Source: Ensifer adhaerens
GTDB lineage: Bacteria > Pseudomonadota > Alphaproteobacteria > Rhizobiales > Rhizobiaceae
Length of the DNA: 64,000 nt
Direction of reading: 5' to 3'
Assembly (NCBI RefSeq): GCF_020035535.1
Contig: NZ_CP083350.1
Location: 1,250,501 to 1,314,500 of the forward strand
Shown here: one piece after another, positions 17,835 to 26,852 of the stretch
Position numbering within the stretch: the stretch's first letter is position 1
Layout: each line of letters starts with the position of its first letter
Position numbers and translations under genes: made by a program
Notes under the pieces: generated by a model
Databases searched by the model: none
What the model was told of the DNA's origin: nothing
Seen by the model: only the letters and a program-made list of their open reading frames with translations

Positions 17835-19610
17835 TCAGCATTGTGTCGGCTTTCTATCCTGATCGAAGATCTGCTCGAGCTCTTTTGCCCATGTGCGGTT
17901 CTCCTCAATCAACCGCCGCTCGTCGCCGTACATGGCGTACTGCGCGACAAGCTGACGCTCGTCGTGGTCTCGAAAGGTGCTAACCTCCCGCTCCGCCTCG
18001 CGGCTGGACATACCGAGAATCTCAAGTACGTTGCGCGACGCCTCGAGACCGGAGAAGAAGGTCTCGCGCAGGATCACATCCACGCCGATATCCATCAGCC
18101 GGTGGGCGTGGTGGCGGTTGCGAGCGCGAGCGACAATTCGCAGCTTGGGAAAATGCGCACGTAGCAGCGCCGCGGTTCGCAGCGACGGGTCGACGCCATC
18201 AATGGCCAGAACGAAGACCTTGGCCTGCCCGGTCCCGGCAGCCTGCAGCAGGTCCAGACGCGATGCATCGCCGTAATAGACTTTGTTGCCATATTTTGCG
18301 ACGAAGTCGACATGGTCGGCGCTGATCTCCAGCGCCGTAAAGCCAATCTTCTTCGCCTGAAGAATGCGGCCGACGATTTGCCCGAAACGGCCGAACCCGG
18401 CGATGATGACGCTGTTCTCTTCGTTCGGTGCAACATCGAAAGGCCTCGCCTGTCGGCTGCCGCGCCGGGCGCGAAGCCAATCGGCGAGCAGGAGTAGGAG
18501 TGGTGTAGCAGCCATGGAAATAATAACGACGAGGATGAGAAGCTCAGCCGTCGCCAGCGGAAGGACCTGCGCGCTGACGGCGATGCTGAGAATAACGAAG
18601 GCGAATTCGCCGCCCTGAGATATGACGACGGCGAGTCCCGATGCCGCCGCGTGGTCGTGCCCAAACAGCCGGCCGACCGTGTAGAGCACTGCCGCCTTGA
18701 CCGCGATCAAACCTGCGACGAGGCCAAGGACCAGCCATATCTGGGTCGCCAGCAGACCGAAATTTACCGACATCCCCACCGCAATAAAGAAAAGCCCGAG
18801 CAACAGGCCCTTGAAGGGCTCGATATCGGCTTCCAACGCGTGTCGAAACTCCGAGTCCGCCAGCAGTACGCCGGCCAGGAATGCACCGAGCGCCATAGAG
18901 AGCCCAAGCTGCTGCACAAACAATGCCATGCCGATGACGGTGAGCAGGGCGGAGGCCGTGAAAATCTCACGAACGCCCGACCGGGCGATAAGCCGCAGCG
19001 CGTATCGAAGGACAAAACGACCGATGATGACCACGGCGATGAGCGCGGCTACGACCGTCAGTACTGAGACGACCTGCTCCATGCCCGACTCTCGCTGTGC
19101 CGCGCCGCCCAGCAACGGCACCAGGGCGAGGATCGGAATAGCGGCTACGTCTTGAAACAGCAGGATTGAGAACGCGGTTCGGCCCGGGCGGGTGCTGAGC
19201 TCGCCTCGTTCGGCAAGGATTTGCAGGGCAAAGGCAGTGGAGGACAAGGACATCGCCAGCCCGACGACCAGACCGATGCGCCAATCGTGGCCGAATAAAA
19301 TCGCGGCCCCGCCGAGGATGGTCGCCGTCGCGGCAACCTGAAGCCCGCCAGCGCCGAACACCGGACGGCGCATCGTCCAGAGACGGTTGGGCTGGAGCTC
19401 AAGCCCGATCACGAATAGCAAGAGGACGACGCCGAACTCCGAGAAGTGGAGAATGTTGTCGACATCTTGGACCAGCCGCAGTCCCCACGGGCCGATCGCG
19501 CTGCCAGCGGCAAGATAGCCGATCACCGCGCCCAACCCGCATTTTTTGGACAGCGGAACCGCGACGACGGCGGCGCACAGGAAAATTGCAGCCTGGCTCA
19601 GGAAAGACAT
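17835..19610 (-). CDS. CPA2-family monovalent cation:proton antiporter with RCK domain (KefB/KefC-like)
   Basis: A 591-residue inner-membrane protein. Residues 1-385 contain 12-13 hydrophobic segments with the CPA2 pattern (LGAVIGYLAAGSAIGPWGL, FGVVLLLFVIGLELQPNRLW, MALGAFLAGVLLADSEF). A TrkA-N/RCK nucleotide-binding domain follows at about 408-525 (VIIAGFGRFGQIVGRIL, then YGDASRLDLLQAAG). KefB/C proteins release K+ in exchange for protons when glutathione adducts of electrophiles bind the RCK domain. GGAGC precedes the ATG. It lies 30 bp downstream of pirin on the same strand, so the two are probably one transcription unit. Electrophile sensing is inferred from the family and from the neighbouring detoxification genes. 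Confidence 0.9.
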   Translation of the reverse strand: MSFLSQAAIFLCAAVVAVPLSKKCGLGAVIGYLAAGSAIGPWGLRLVQDVDNILHFSEFGVVLLLFVIGLELQPNRLWTMRRPVFGAGGLQVAATATILGGAAILFGHDWRIGLVVGLAMSLSSTAFALQILAERGELSTRPGRTAFSILLFQDVAAIPILALVPLLGGAAQRESGMEQVVSVLTVVAALIAVVIIGRFVLRYALRLIARSGVREIFTASALLTVIGMALFVQQLGLSMALGAFLAGVLLADSEFRHALEADIEPFKGLLLGLFFIAVGMSVNFGLLATQIWLVLGLVAGLIAVKAAVLYTVGRLFGHDHAAASGLAVVISQGGEFAFVILSIAVSAQVLPLATAELLILVVIISMAATPLLLLLADWLRARRGSRQARPFDVAPNEENSVIIAGFGRFGQIVGRILQAKKIGFTALEISADHVDFVAKYGNKVYYGDASRLDLLQAAGTGQAKVFVLAIDGVDPSLRTAALLRAHFPKLRIVARARNRHHAHRLMDIGVDVILRETFFSGLEASRNVLEILGMSSREAEREVSTFRDHDERQLVAQYAMYGDERRLIEENRTWAKELEQIFDQDRKPTQC

Positions 19611-19640
19611 AAAAAAGCTCCGTATGGCGATGGTCGTGCG

Positions 19641-20579
19641 TCAGGTTTGGGGAAGTGGGATGAATTCCTGATCATCACCGGGGGGCAGATGAAAACGGCC
19701 ATGTGCCCAATCGCCTTTAGCCCAGGCTTCCTTTGCAGCGTCGATTTTTTCCTGCGAGGAGGCTACAAAATTCCACCAGACATATCGCGGGCCGTTTAGC
19801 GTTTCGCCGCCGAGCAACATCAGTCGCGCGCCGCGCTCGCCGGCTCGGATCGTGATCGCGTCACCGGGCCTGAAGACCATCATACGGCCACCGTCGAAGC
19901 GTTCGCCGGCGACATCGATCGCACCTTCAGTAATGTAGATCCCTCGGTCTTCATGATCATCGGGAAGGGGCAAGCTTGCACCAGGCTCGAGCACCACGTC
20001 GGCGTAAAACATCTCGTTGAACGTCTTGACCGGCGCCTTTGCGCCCCACGCCGATCCCAGGATCAGGCGCACTTGTTTGCCTTCCCCTTCGAGAAATGGA
20101 AGCGCATCTTTACTGTGGTGCTCGAAGCTTGCACCGGCTTCTTCGGCATGCTCGGGCAGTGCTACCCATGTTTGGATGCCGTACAGGCTGTTCTTGCCGG
20201 CGCGTGTGGTAGGGCTCGTGCGCTCAGAATGAGTCACGCCGCGTCCAGCAATCATCCAGTTCACTTCGCCCGGATAGATCATCTGGTTCGTTCCCAACGA
20301 GTCCCGGTGCTGGAATTCCCCGCGGTAGAGATAGGTTACCGTCGCCAGCCCGATATGCGGATGGGGGCGTACGTCGATACCGCCGCCGGTCAGAAATTCG
20401 GCCGGCCCCATCTGATCAAAGAAAATAAACGGTCCTACCATCTGTCGCGCAGGGGCGGGCAGGGCGCGGCGGACCTCGAAACCACCAAGGTCGCGCGTGC
20501 GCGGAATGATCTGCATTTCGATCGCGTCGAGTTCGCCCATTTCGGGACAATGCGGCTCAAGACTTGGATTCCAACTCAT
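19641..20579 (-). CDS. Pirin-family bicupin protein
   Basis: A 312-residue pirin. The N-terminal cupin carries the metal ligands H73 and H75 (RPHPHIGLATVTYLYRG) and H117 and E119 (GRGVTHSER), matching the iron ligands of characterised pirins. The C-terminal cupin ends with a pirin_C-type segment (PRYVWWNFVASS). Some pirins are quercetin 2,3-dioxygenases and others bind partner proteins. The start at 20579 is supported by AAAGGATC upstream and by the family N-terminus; the frame itself runs on to 20657. Co-directional with the antiporter at 17835 (30 bp gap), suggesting a joint stress response. Confidence 0.9.
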   Translation of the reverse strand: MSWNPSLEPHCPEMGELDAIEMQIIPRTRDLGGFEVRRALPAPARQMVGPFIFFDQMGPAEFLTGGGIDVRPHPHIGLATVTYLYRGEFQHRDSLGTNQMIYPGEVNWMIAGRGVTHSERTSPTTRAGKNSLYGIQTWVALPEHAEEAGASFEHHSKDALPFLEGEGKQVRLILGSAWGAKAPVKTFNEMFYADVVLEPGASLPLPDDHEDRGIYITEGAIDVAGERFDGGRMMVFRPGDAITIRAGERGARLMLLGGETLNGPRYVWWNFVASSQEKIDAAKEAWAKGDWAHGRFHLPPGDDQEFIPLPQT

Positions 20580-21338
20580 ATCAATGATCCTTTGGCTTGT
20601 TTCGACATCCGATCCGCACACCATTTCAGGTCGACGGCCGACGATCGGCGATGGCAAGAATGTTCTAACGTTGTGCGTCCGTAAGAGGATCCTCTAGAGG
20701 ATCGTTCGTGAGAAGAGATAGGAGGGCGTCACGTCAGAATGCACGACTGGCGTTCGCGCTCGTTCAAGTGGAGACCCTTGCGATTTGCTTATAGCGGCAT
20801 GGTTACCGTAGTGCAGGCCGCAAGCCCAGCAGAAACTAGCTCGTGGGGAGATAATCCCCTTCCGCAACCGCCAACCCTTGGGGTGTGGGCCGCTGTGCGC
20901 AGTTGAAAAACTACGTCCCGGGGAGTGGCGTGCGCTCTGGAAGAGCCACACGACGCCAGCGATATTCAGCGAACGCGAACACAAAGATTATGATCGCCGG
21001 TTTATAGATGCGGGTAGCACGGGAGGTGTGCCAAAGCGAGAGACTGCACCGACACAGTGGCATTTCAATCAGGATTCTGAAAACCTCCTCCAGAGTGGTG
21101 GTGATATAACGAAAGCACCGCCCCAAACCGATAACCTCCCAATTGTTCACGAGTGGCGCAACGACAAAGAACTTCGGGCTGCTGGCGGCAGGGAGAGTGA
21201 TAGCGACTACAATCTACACGACCGGGCGAGCATCTAATCGCCGGCGCTTTGTGCGCCCCAGCATGGGCTCGGAACCGCATAGGATTAGGTGAGAGCTAAG
21301 GCATCCGCTCGCCGGACGCCCTAGACTTCCGCACAGAA
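20580..21338. other. Intergenic region without a supported gene
   Basis: About 760 bases lie between the pirin start and the isochorismatase-like stop. Short frames at 20694-20984 (-), 20878-21237 (+) and 20911-21150 (-) have no family character or good ribosome binding sites. The notable element is the palindrome at 20688-20703, about 110 bp upstream of pirin. Confidence 0.4.
20688..20703. promoter_or_regulatory. 16-bp perfect palindrome upstream of pirin
   Basis: GATCCTCTAGAGGATC is a perfect palindrome about 110 bp before the pirin start codon, in the right place for a regulator of the pirin/antiporter unit. Part of it (GGATCCTCTAGAG) also equals a common cloning polylinker string, so a chance or artefactual origin must be kept in mind. 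Confidence 0.35.
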
Positions 21339-21971
21339 CTAATCTTTAGCAAGTTTTTCGGGATTAAAGTCGTCCCAGCTGTCGAAGACGTTCATGAACC
21401 CGGGAACCGTGGCCTCCCGATTCCAGTCGCGTTGTAGCTCGCACCAGAGCTGCGGTCTGCTAATGAGCTTCGCACCGGCTTGCTCGACACGACGCAGAGC
21501 AAGCTCATGCGCCGCGACCGAAGTCCCGCCTATCGCGTCGGCTAGCACGTAGACCTCAAACCCTTCGCGAAGCGCGTCCAGCGCAGGGAAGGCAAGGCAT
21601 ACCTCGGTCCAGAGGGCGGCGATGATCAACTTCCGGCGGCCGGTGGCGAGGACCGCTTTTTTGAACTCAGCATCTTCCCACGCATTGATCGCGGTCCGGT
21701 CGATGACCGGGTTGTCGGGAAGTAGATCCATCAGAGGCTGGATCGGCGGCTTGTTCATACCCGTCGCGATGTTCACGGCTGTATGGACTACGGGAACGTG
21801 GTAGTTGAGAACCGCCTTAACGCTGTTCACGATGTTGAAGACGAGCTCCTCCTGGCTCATTGAGCGGATAGAGCTGACCTGAATCGGCTGATAGTCGATC
21901 AGCAGGAACGCGCAATTTTCCGGCGTCAGGAGGTGGTCGAATTTTGGATCACGAATAGGTTCGCTTGTCAT
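21339..21971 (-). CDS. Isochorismatase-like cysteine hydrolase (YcaC type)
   Basis: A 210-residue alpha/beta hydrolase of the isochorismatase-like superfamily. The catalytic Asp is in AFLLIDYQPIQV (D26) and the nucleophilic Cys in AALWTEVCLAFPALDALREG (C125). A Lys completing the D-K-C triad should lie between them. The length fits the YcaC branch, whose substrates are mostly unknown amides. The ATG at 21971 is preceded by AGAGAGAA and matches the family N-terminus; the longer frame to 22007 is not needed. The divergent LysR gene at 22322 is its probable regulator, across a repeat-rich 350-bp spacer. Confidence 0.88.
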   Translation of the reverse strand: MTSEPIRDPKFDHLLTPENCAFLLIDYQPIQVSSIRSMSQEELVFNIVNSVKAVLNYHVPVVHTAVNIATGMNKPPIQPLMDLLPDNPVIDRTAINAWEDAEFKKAVLATGRRKLIIAALWTEVCLAFPALDALREGFEVYVLADAIGGTSVAAHELALRRVEQAGAKLISRPQLWCELQRDWNREATVPGFMNVFDSWDDFNPEKLAKD

Positions 21972-22085
21972 TGCATTCTCTCTTACTGCTAAAAAGCTGG
22001 TTACCATGAGACATGAGTGCGCGGTTGCACCTGTGGTCGCCGGCTACCGTACCCATCTCTCGTCAGAAGGTCTGGTCGTCATCTG

Positions 22086-22273
22086 AAGAACACTATGTTC
22101 TTGAGAATGAAAACAATCCGCGGCGATCTGAAATGCATGACCAAATCAAGCTGGAGGCCCGGTCAGACAGCAAGCATTCGGAGAACTCTGTGTTCTTCAT
22201 AATCGGCCTAACAGGCCGGGTCCAATGTTCTCCAATTGGAATACTATTAGGTAACGCGTTCTCGGAATTGGAA
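22086..22273. promoter_or_regulatory. Cluster of GTTCT/AGAAC repeats between isochorismatase-like and LysR genes
   Basis: The spacer holds two copies of one dyad, AGAAC-N5-GTTCT: 22087-22101 (extended to AAGAAC/GTTCTT at 22086-22102) and 22182-22196. The two copies lie 95 bp apart. Downstream are two near-identical direct copies, GTTCTCCAATTGGAA (22227-22241) and GTTCTCGGAATTGGAA (22258-22273), 31 bp apart. Multiple dyads between divergent genes are typical for LysR sites; binding by the neighbouring LysR protein is inferred. Confidence 0.5.
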
Positions 22274-22321
22274 CCAAAACAAATCGAGGGGGCGTGCCCG
22301 CAGGGATCGTCAGGAGCTGTA

Positions 22322-23245
22322 ATGAGATTTGAGGAACTGAAAACCTTCGTGTCAGTCGTTGAGGCCGGGGGCTTCGTGGCGGCATCCAGGCGACTTGGAT
22401 TAGCCAAATCAGCGGTCAGTCGCCGTATGCGCGATCTTGAAGAACGGCTGGGTGCACCACTCATCCACCGAAGTACCCGCCGGATTCATCTTACAGATGA
22501 CGGTCAGGATTTCTTTGAGCGCGCCACTCGAATCCTCGCTGAATTAAACGAGGCTGAAAGCGCGGTCGGCCGCGGCAATGGCGAGCTTCATGGCCGGCTG
22601 CGGATTACCGCATCAGTCCCTTTGACCACGCACTGCCTCGTTCAAGTCGTTGGTCGATTCACGGAAGCCAATCCTCATCTATCAGTGGAGATCGATACCG
22701 ACGACAAGATCGCGGACATCATCCACCAAGGCTTTGATCTGGCGATCAGAATTTCTCGACTGCGTGATTCTACGCTGATAGCGCGGCGGATAGCCGCCAT
22801 CCGTCATGTCTGTTGCGCAAGCCCGGCATTGCTGGACCGATATGGTCGCCCGGAGCGGCCGGATGACCTCGTGGCAATGCCGGGCATCCGTTACTCCAAT
22901 GTCGAGGAGAGCCGTTATTGGAGCTTTGCCGGCGGCCGGTCACCGGCGGTGAGATCGCGGCTTGCTTTTAGCAGCGGCGAAGCAATTCGCGAGGCTGCCA
23001 TAGCGGGGTTCGGCGTAGCTGTCCTGCCAACCTTCATTGCGCATGAGGCCGTGCGGAGGGGTGATCTCGAGATCGTTCTTCGCGATCACATTCGGCCGCC
23101 AATGGGAATGTATGCGGTCTACCCATCGAAGAACATGCCCATTCGCCTGCGCGCCTTTGTTGAGTTCCTGGTCGAATCCCTTGGCAACGAACCGTTCTGG
23201 GACCGTGAGTTGTTGACGGAGGAGGAACTCCGGCGCGCCTCATAG
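22322..23245 (+). CDS. LysR-family transcriptional regulator, divergent from isochorismatase-like gene
   Basis: A 307-residue LysR-type regulator. The winged helix at residues 1-60 contains MRFEELKTFVSVVEAGGFV and LGLAKSAVSRRMRDLEERLG, and an effector domain follows. The open frame reaches back to 22013, but the family N-terminus starts at the ATG at 22322, which has AGGAG 5 nt upstream. The preceding 350 bp are therefore non-coding and contain the repeat cluster. The divergent arrangement suggests control of the YcaC-type hydrolase at 21339-21971. The ligand is unknown. Confidence 0.88.
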   Translation: MRFEELKTFVSVVEAGGFVAASRRLGLAKSAVSRRMRDLEERLGAPLIHRSTRRIHLTDDGQDFFERATRILAELNEAESAVGRGNGELHGRLRITASVPLTTHCLVQVVGRFTEANPHLSVEIDTDDKIADIIHQGFDLAIRISRLRDSTLIARRIAAIRHVCCASPALLDRYGRPERPDDLVAMPGIRYSNVEESRYWSFAGGRSPAVRSRLAFSSGEAIREAAIAGFGVAVLPTFIAHEAVRRGDLEIVLRDHIRPPMGMYAVYPSKNMPIRLRAFVEFLVESLGNEPFWDRELLTEEELRRAS

Positions 23246-23356
23246 GTCATCCCGACCACGTCCAGTGTTCTCGACAGCAGAACTCAGGGTTCTGCCAAGC
23301 ACGAATAGTCTGCTTCCCTAGTTCCACTATGATTGTTCCTAAACACGGAGGGAGCG

Positions 23357-23989
23357 ATGGCCGAAGAACAATATCGGGGCAGCATGATCAAGATCGATTT
23401 CGAAAGCTCTCGTTGCATCCATTCTCGTACGTGCGTGCTAGGGCGTCCCGACGTTTTTGTACCGAATGCAGAAGGTCCGTGGATCCATCCTGACGCAGCG
23501 CCTGCCGAGGCCATTGTCGAAATCGCCCACGGCTGTCCCTCAGGTGCTATACAGTACAAGCGTCTTGACGGGCCTTCGGAAGAAGCCCCGATCGTGAACC
23601 TTATCCGAGTCCGTGAGAATGGGCCTTACGCCATTCACGCGCAGCTCACAATTGGAGGTGCACCCGACGGGATGCGTCGCACGCTTTGCCGGTGCGGCGC
23701 ATCGCGTGCGAAACCCTATTGCGACGGAAGCCATCACGAGGCCGGTTTTCTCGCGACGGGTGAACCAGACACGCGACCATCGGAGCCTCTAGCAGTCCGA
23801 AATGGCCTCCTCGACGTTGAGCCCCTCCCGAACGGTCCGCTCAAGGTGACAGGTGCAATGGAGATCGTGAGCGGCACAGGTCGGACGGTCGATCGGAAGA
23901 TGGTTGTTGCCCTCTGTCGTTGTGGCGCATCGACCAGCAAGCCGTATTGCGACGGCTCCCATGCGAGGATCGGCTTCACGGATCAATGA
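23357..23989 (+). CDS. CDGSH iron-sulfur protein with N-terminal mono-cluster ferredoxin-like domain
   Basis: A 210-residue protein. The first 70 residues resemble the Fer4_19 divergent 4Fe-4S mono-cluster domain (C20 and C26 in CIHSRTCVLGRPDVF, C60 in HGCPSGAI). Two CDGSH zinc-finger-like 2Fe-2S motifs follow, at residues 111-126 (CRCGASRAKPYCDGSH) and 187-202 (CRCGASTSKPYCDGSH). Each CDGSH motif binds one 2Fe-2S cluster through three Cys and one His. The role is probably electron transfer or redox sensing in the cytoplasm. The ATG at 23357 follows GGAGGGAGCG; the upstream in-frame start at 23333 has no such support. Confidence 0.88.
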   Translation: MAEEQYRGSMIKIDFESSRCIHSRTCVLGRPDVFVPNAEGPWIHPDAAPAEAIVEIAHGCPSGAIQYKRLDGPSEEAPIVNLIRVRENGPYAIHAQLTIGGAPDGMRRTLCRCGASRAKPYCDGSHHEAGFLATGEPDTRPSEPLAVRNGLLDVEPLPNGPLKVTGAMEIVSGTGRTVDRKMVVALCRCGASTSKPYCDGSHARIGFTDQ

Positions 23990-24089
23990 AATCCGCCACT
24001 TAACTTATTTGCGATCCGAACCTACGTCGCGCTACAAAATCGCGCTAACGCAACGTTGTTGATTGGAGATGGCGCGAAACCCGCCCCGC

Positions 24090-25142
24090 TTAGTCGATAT
24101 GTGCTCGCGCGGTATCGGGTGGGAGTGACCTTCCGACCGTTACTTTGATTGTGATAGTATGTCGTGGCAGCACGGTGATATTAGCGGGCGCTTCGCGCTC
24201 CTCACCAAACGCGGCGATTTCGTCGATCAACTCACGGACCGCCTGTTGGTCTCCCATGACAATACGCTTGAGCCGGTCGTCGGGTTGGCGCTCTGAGAGA
24301 ACAGGGCCGCCGTGTATGAGACCGCGGAAGGAACGGTGGTGGGAGCGTGGAGCGAAGTGCTCGATTACAAACCAGGTAAAGGGCAGCGCCGAGCGAAAAG
24401 CTTCGTTGTGTAGCGCGAGCAGACCTGTCGGTTTGCCTTCGATCGACCGAAGCCAGATGCCAGCATCAATGCCGCCGTTTGTCGTCAAAGTGTCCCTCAG
24501 TGCAAGGCCACGTCCGAAATCGAAGATTTCGTCAGCAAGGTTTCTCGTATGAAGAGCGCGCACTTGGGTACGTGTTGGGTCTGGGATGGCCGACGTTTGC
24601 GGGCAATACAGGCCATAATGCACCGCGCCGCCGCCGAGGATTGCGGTGAGTCGATTAAGCCGCGTTTGCTGTTCGCCATCGACCGCCTGAAATCTCGCTC
24701 GGTGGTCATATTCGGTTGAACTGCTATCCCGAAAGAGCCGCTTTGCTTGGACGAGATACGCCTTAGACCAGTTTTCATCGGGCAGCACGCGGTTGTCATA
24801 GGTAATGACGAGCCCGAAATCCGACTGCGAAACGTAGCGCTCCATCGCGGTATTGTGTGGATAGGTATCCAGTGTAACCTCGAAGTCGAGGCCGTCCCCG
24901 ACTGCTGCTAGATCGGCATTGAGTTGCTCAACGCTGTACGAGAGGCGTTCCTCCGCGCGTTGGGTGTCGGCGTCGAGCAGAGCGCAGAGTTCATTAGTGA
25001 GAGCGGGTTCATCCGGTGGATATTTTCGGAGCATGCGTTGAGACAGAGTGCTGTCCACACCGTCAAGGTATCGAATTATGTGGGTAAGGTGCTGCGGTCC
25101 GAACATTGTCTTGCTTCGTGTTAGTGCGCGAGTGGCGCTCAT
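24090..25142 (-). CDS. Uncharacterised protein with PD-(D/E)xK nuclease-like motif
   Basis: A 350-residue protein I do not recognise by name. In the N-terminal half a Glu-containing helix (TNELCALLDADTQ) is followed by SQSDFGLVITYDN and then by AYLVQAKRLF, with a helix containing EQQTRLNRL after it. This is the order of a PD-(D/E)xK restriction-endonuclease-like core (E...D...[E/Q]xK...Q), with Gln in place of the third acidic residue, as in several degenerate families of host-defence or DUF proteins. The C-terminal half has no visible motif, signal or membrane segment. It stands alone on its strand with no operon partner. A weak GAGACC precedes the ATG. A DNA-acting role is a hypothesis from motif spacing only. 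Confidence 0.65.
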   Translation of the reverse strand: MSATRALTRSKTMFGPQHLTHIIRYLDGVDSTLSQRMLRKYPPDEPALTNELCALLDADTQRAEERLSYSVEQLNADLAAVGDGLDFEVTLDTYPHNTAMERYVSQSDFGLVITYDNRVLPDENWSKAYLVQAKRLFRDSSSTEYDHRARFQAVDGEQQTRLNRLTAILGGGAVHYGLYCPQTSAIPDPTRTQVRALHTRNLADEIFDFGRGLALRDTLTTNGGIDAGIWLRSIEGKPTGLLALHNEAFRSALPFTWFVIEHFAPRSHHRSFRGLIHGGPVLSERQPDDRLKRIVMGDQQAVRELIDEIAAFGEEREAPANITVLPRHTITIKVTVGRSLPPDTARAHID

Positions 25143-25316
25143 GAGGTCTCAATAGTGGTTCGCCGCCCTGCGGCTAATACGTCCTTGCAAAGAGCATCCC
25201 CGGGTGCGCCTTTTGCATACCTGCTTCCGATGCCGAACGTTTGCGTAAGACGGTCAGGACAAAGGCTTACTACCCACTAGCATTTTTATCGAGTCACGCC
25301 ATGGGGTAGGCGACGG

Positions 25317-26852
25317 TCAGAATTCTTGGCTCAGAGGGTCAGTTTTATGGCGGCGAGCATGCTGAATCTGGAAGAGATGGCGAATTTTGGCCGTCAACGT
25401 TGATGGGTGACCTCCCTCCAGAAGCATCCCGTCGCCAAATAGATGCTTCTCGGAATCAAGCCGGCGAGATAGCACGATGCCCAACTCGTCTGCGAGCGAA
25501 GGGCGTTGGAGCATTACCGCCGCCAATTGATCCTTTGCAATTTCATAGGCAATGACAAACGTAAGTGCTTTTATGTTCCCGGGTTCAAGCGCCCCCATGA
25601 GAACCCCTCGTTCGCCGAAGAGATCTCCGGGGGCAAGCCGGTTCAATTCCACGTGCTCGTGCCCAGTGTCCCGCTCAACAACCACTACGCCGCTGCGAAC
25701 GATCAGCAGTGAGGTCAACGATGTGTCCTGTGCCGCGATCACTGTTCCCTTCCGGAAGGTTTGTCGCGTCATACTTTCCGCCAACATCTCCTTTTCCTCC
25801 TCCGAAAGTGTCGCAAAAAGAGGAACGGTGTTGAGGAGACGCCATGCTGAGCCGGGGTGCTTTGCAAGTAGCTCATCTTGCGCAGGTCTATTGTCCGCCA
25901 ACATTTCACCAGTGGGTGCGGATAGTTGAAGTCCGCCCGCCTTCACATGCCGGTAGGCGAGATCGAAAATCTCATTCTTCGCCGCCGAAACCCGCCCGAG
26001 TCCGGCAACCCTGAACGATAGCTCAACCTCAACACCGTTCCCATCGAGGGCTACGATATTCGCAGAAGGGGCTGGCTCTTTGAGGATTAGGTTACTGCTA
26101 AGGAGCACCTCTCGCATAGTCTCCTCTATCGCGGCCGGTGGCCTGGTCGGCAACACACGGATCCTGATCTGTACACCATGCGTTTCGTCGAGGCTGGTTA
26201 AATTTGTCAGGCGCCTCTTTGCAAGAACGCTGTTTGGGACGATCACGACGTCGTTCGTGCCATTCAAGAGATGAGTTGAGCGCCAATTCGTCTCGATCAC
26301 ACGTCCTTGGACCTCCTCGTCCAATACGATCCAATCCCCGACTGTGTAAGGTCGCCCCAAATTGAGCGCGACACCGGAAAAGACGTCGTTCAATGTACTT
26401 TGCAGGGCAAGACCCAGGACGATCGCGAAGACCCCGGATGTTGCGATCAACGTGCCAATGGGCGCGCTAAAGACATATCCGACGATTGATAAACCCGCCC
26501 CGAGATAGATCGCGCCGATGACCAGATCTTGAAGCAGGCGGCCCTCACGAGGTTTTCTTTCGAGGATGAGGAAGAGGCGAACGGAACTTACTAGCACCAT
26601 GGCTCCGCCGATCCACCAGACGGACTTTGCGATCCCCGCGAATACCCGCCATGAAAGGTCTTCTACGTGAACGTCGGGTGCATATGGCTCGAGCCCGTGG
26701 GACAATAAACTTACCGTCAGAAGCGCGAAAAACGTGATATTGGCTAGCAGCCGAAGCGTCGGGTTGTTGCCCACAATCAATCGTGCCGTAGCGCTGAGAA
26801 TAACAAGTGATGCGAACTGAAAAATTGGATCTTGGAGAATATCTGACCACAT
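25317..26852 (-). CDS. MscS-type mechanosensitive channel with C-terminal cyclic-nucleotide-binding domain
   Basis: A 511-residue inner-membrane protein. Several hydrophobic segments occupy about residues 1-165. The MscS core follows, with pore helix and beta domain (ALGLALQSTLNDVFSGVALN, LGRPYTVGDWIVL, NWRSTHLLNGTNDVVIVPNS). A Crp/cNMP-binding domain starts near residue 355 (VPLFATLSEEEKEMLAESMT, then FRKGTVIAAQDT, then LAPGDLFGERGVL). Such chimeras may open by ligand rather than by tension alone, as described for bacterial cyclic-nucleotide-gated MscS-like channels. The ATG at 26852 begins the hydrophobic region; the frame extends to 26960 without family support, so the start is uncertain. 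Confidence 0.87.
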   Translation of the reverse strand: MWSDILQDPIFQFASLVILSATARLIVGNNPTLRLLANITFFALLTVSLLSHGLEPYAPDVHVEDLSWRVFAGIAKSVWWIGGAMVLVSSVRLFLILERKPREGRLLQDLVIGAIYLGAGLSIVGYVFSAPIGTLIATSGVFAIVLGLALQSTLNDVFSGVALNLGRPYTVGDWIVLDEEVQGRVIETNWRSTHLLNGTNDVVIVPNSVLAKRRLTNLTSLDETHGVQIRIRVLPTRPPAAIEETMREVLLSSNLILKEPAPSANIVALDGNGVEVELSFRVAGLGRVSAAKNEIFDLAYRHVKAGGLQLSAPTGEMLADNRPAQDELLAKHPGSAWRLLNTVPLFATLSEEEKEMLAESMTRQTFRKGTVIAAQDTSLTSLLIVRSGVVVVERDTGHEHVELNRLAPGDLFGERGVLMGALEPGNIKALTFVIAYEIAKDQLAAVMLQRPSLADELGIVLSRRLDSEKHLFGDGMLLEGGHPSTLTAKIRHLFQIQHARRHKTDPLSQEF

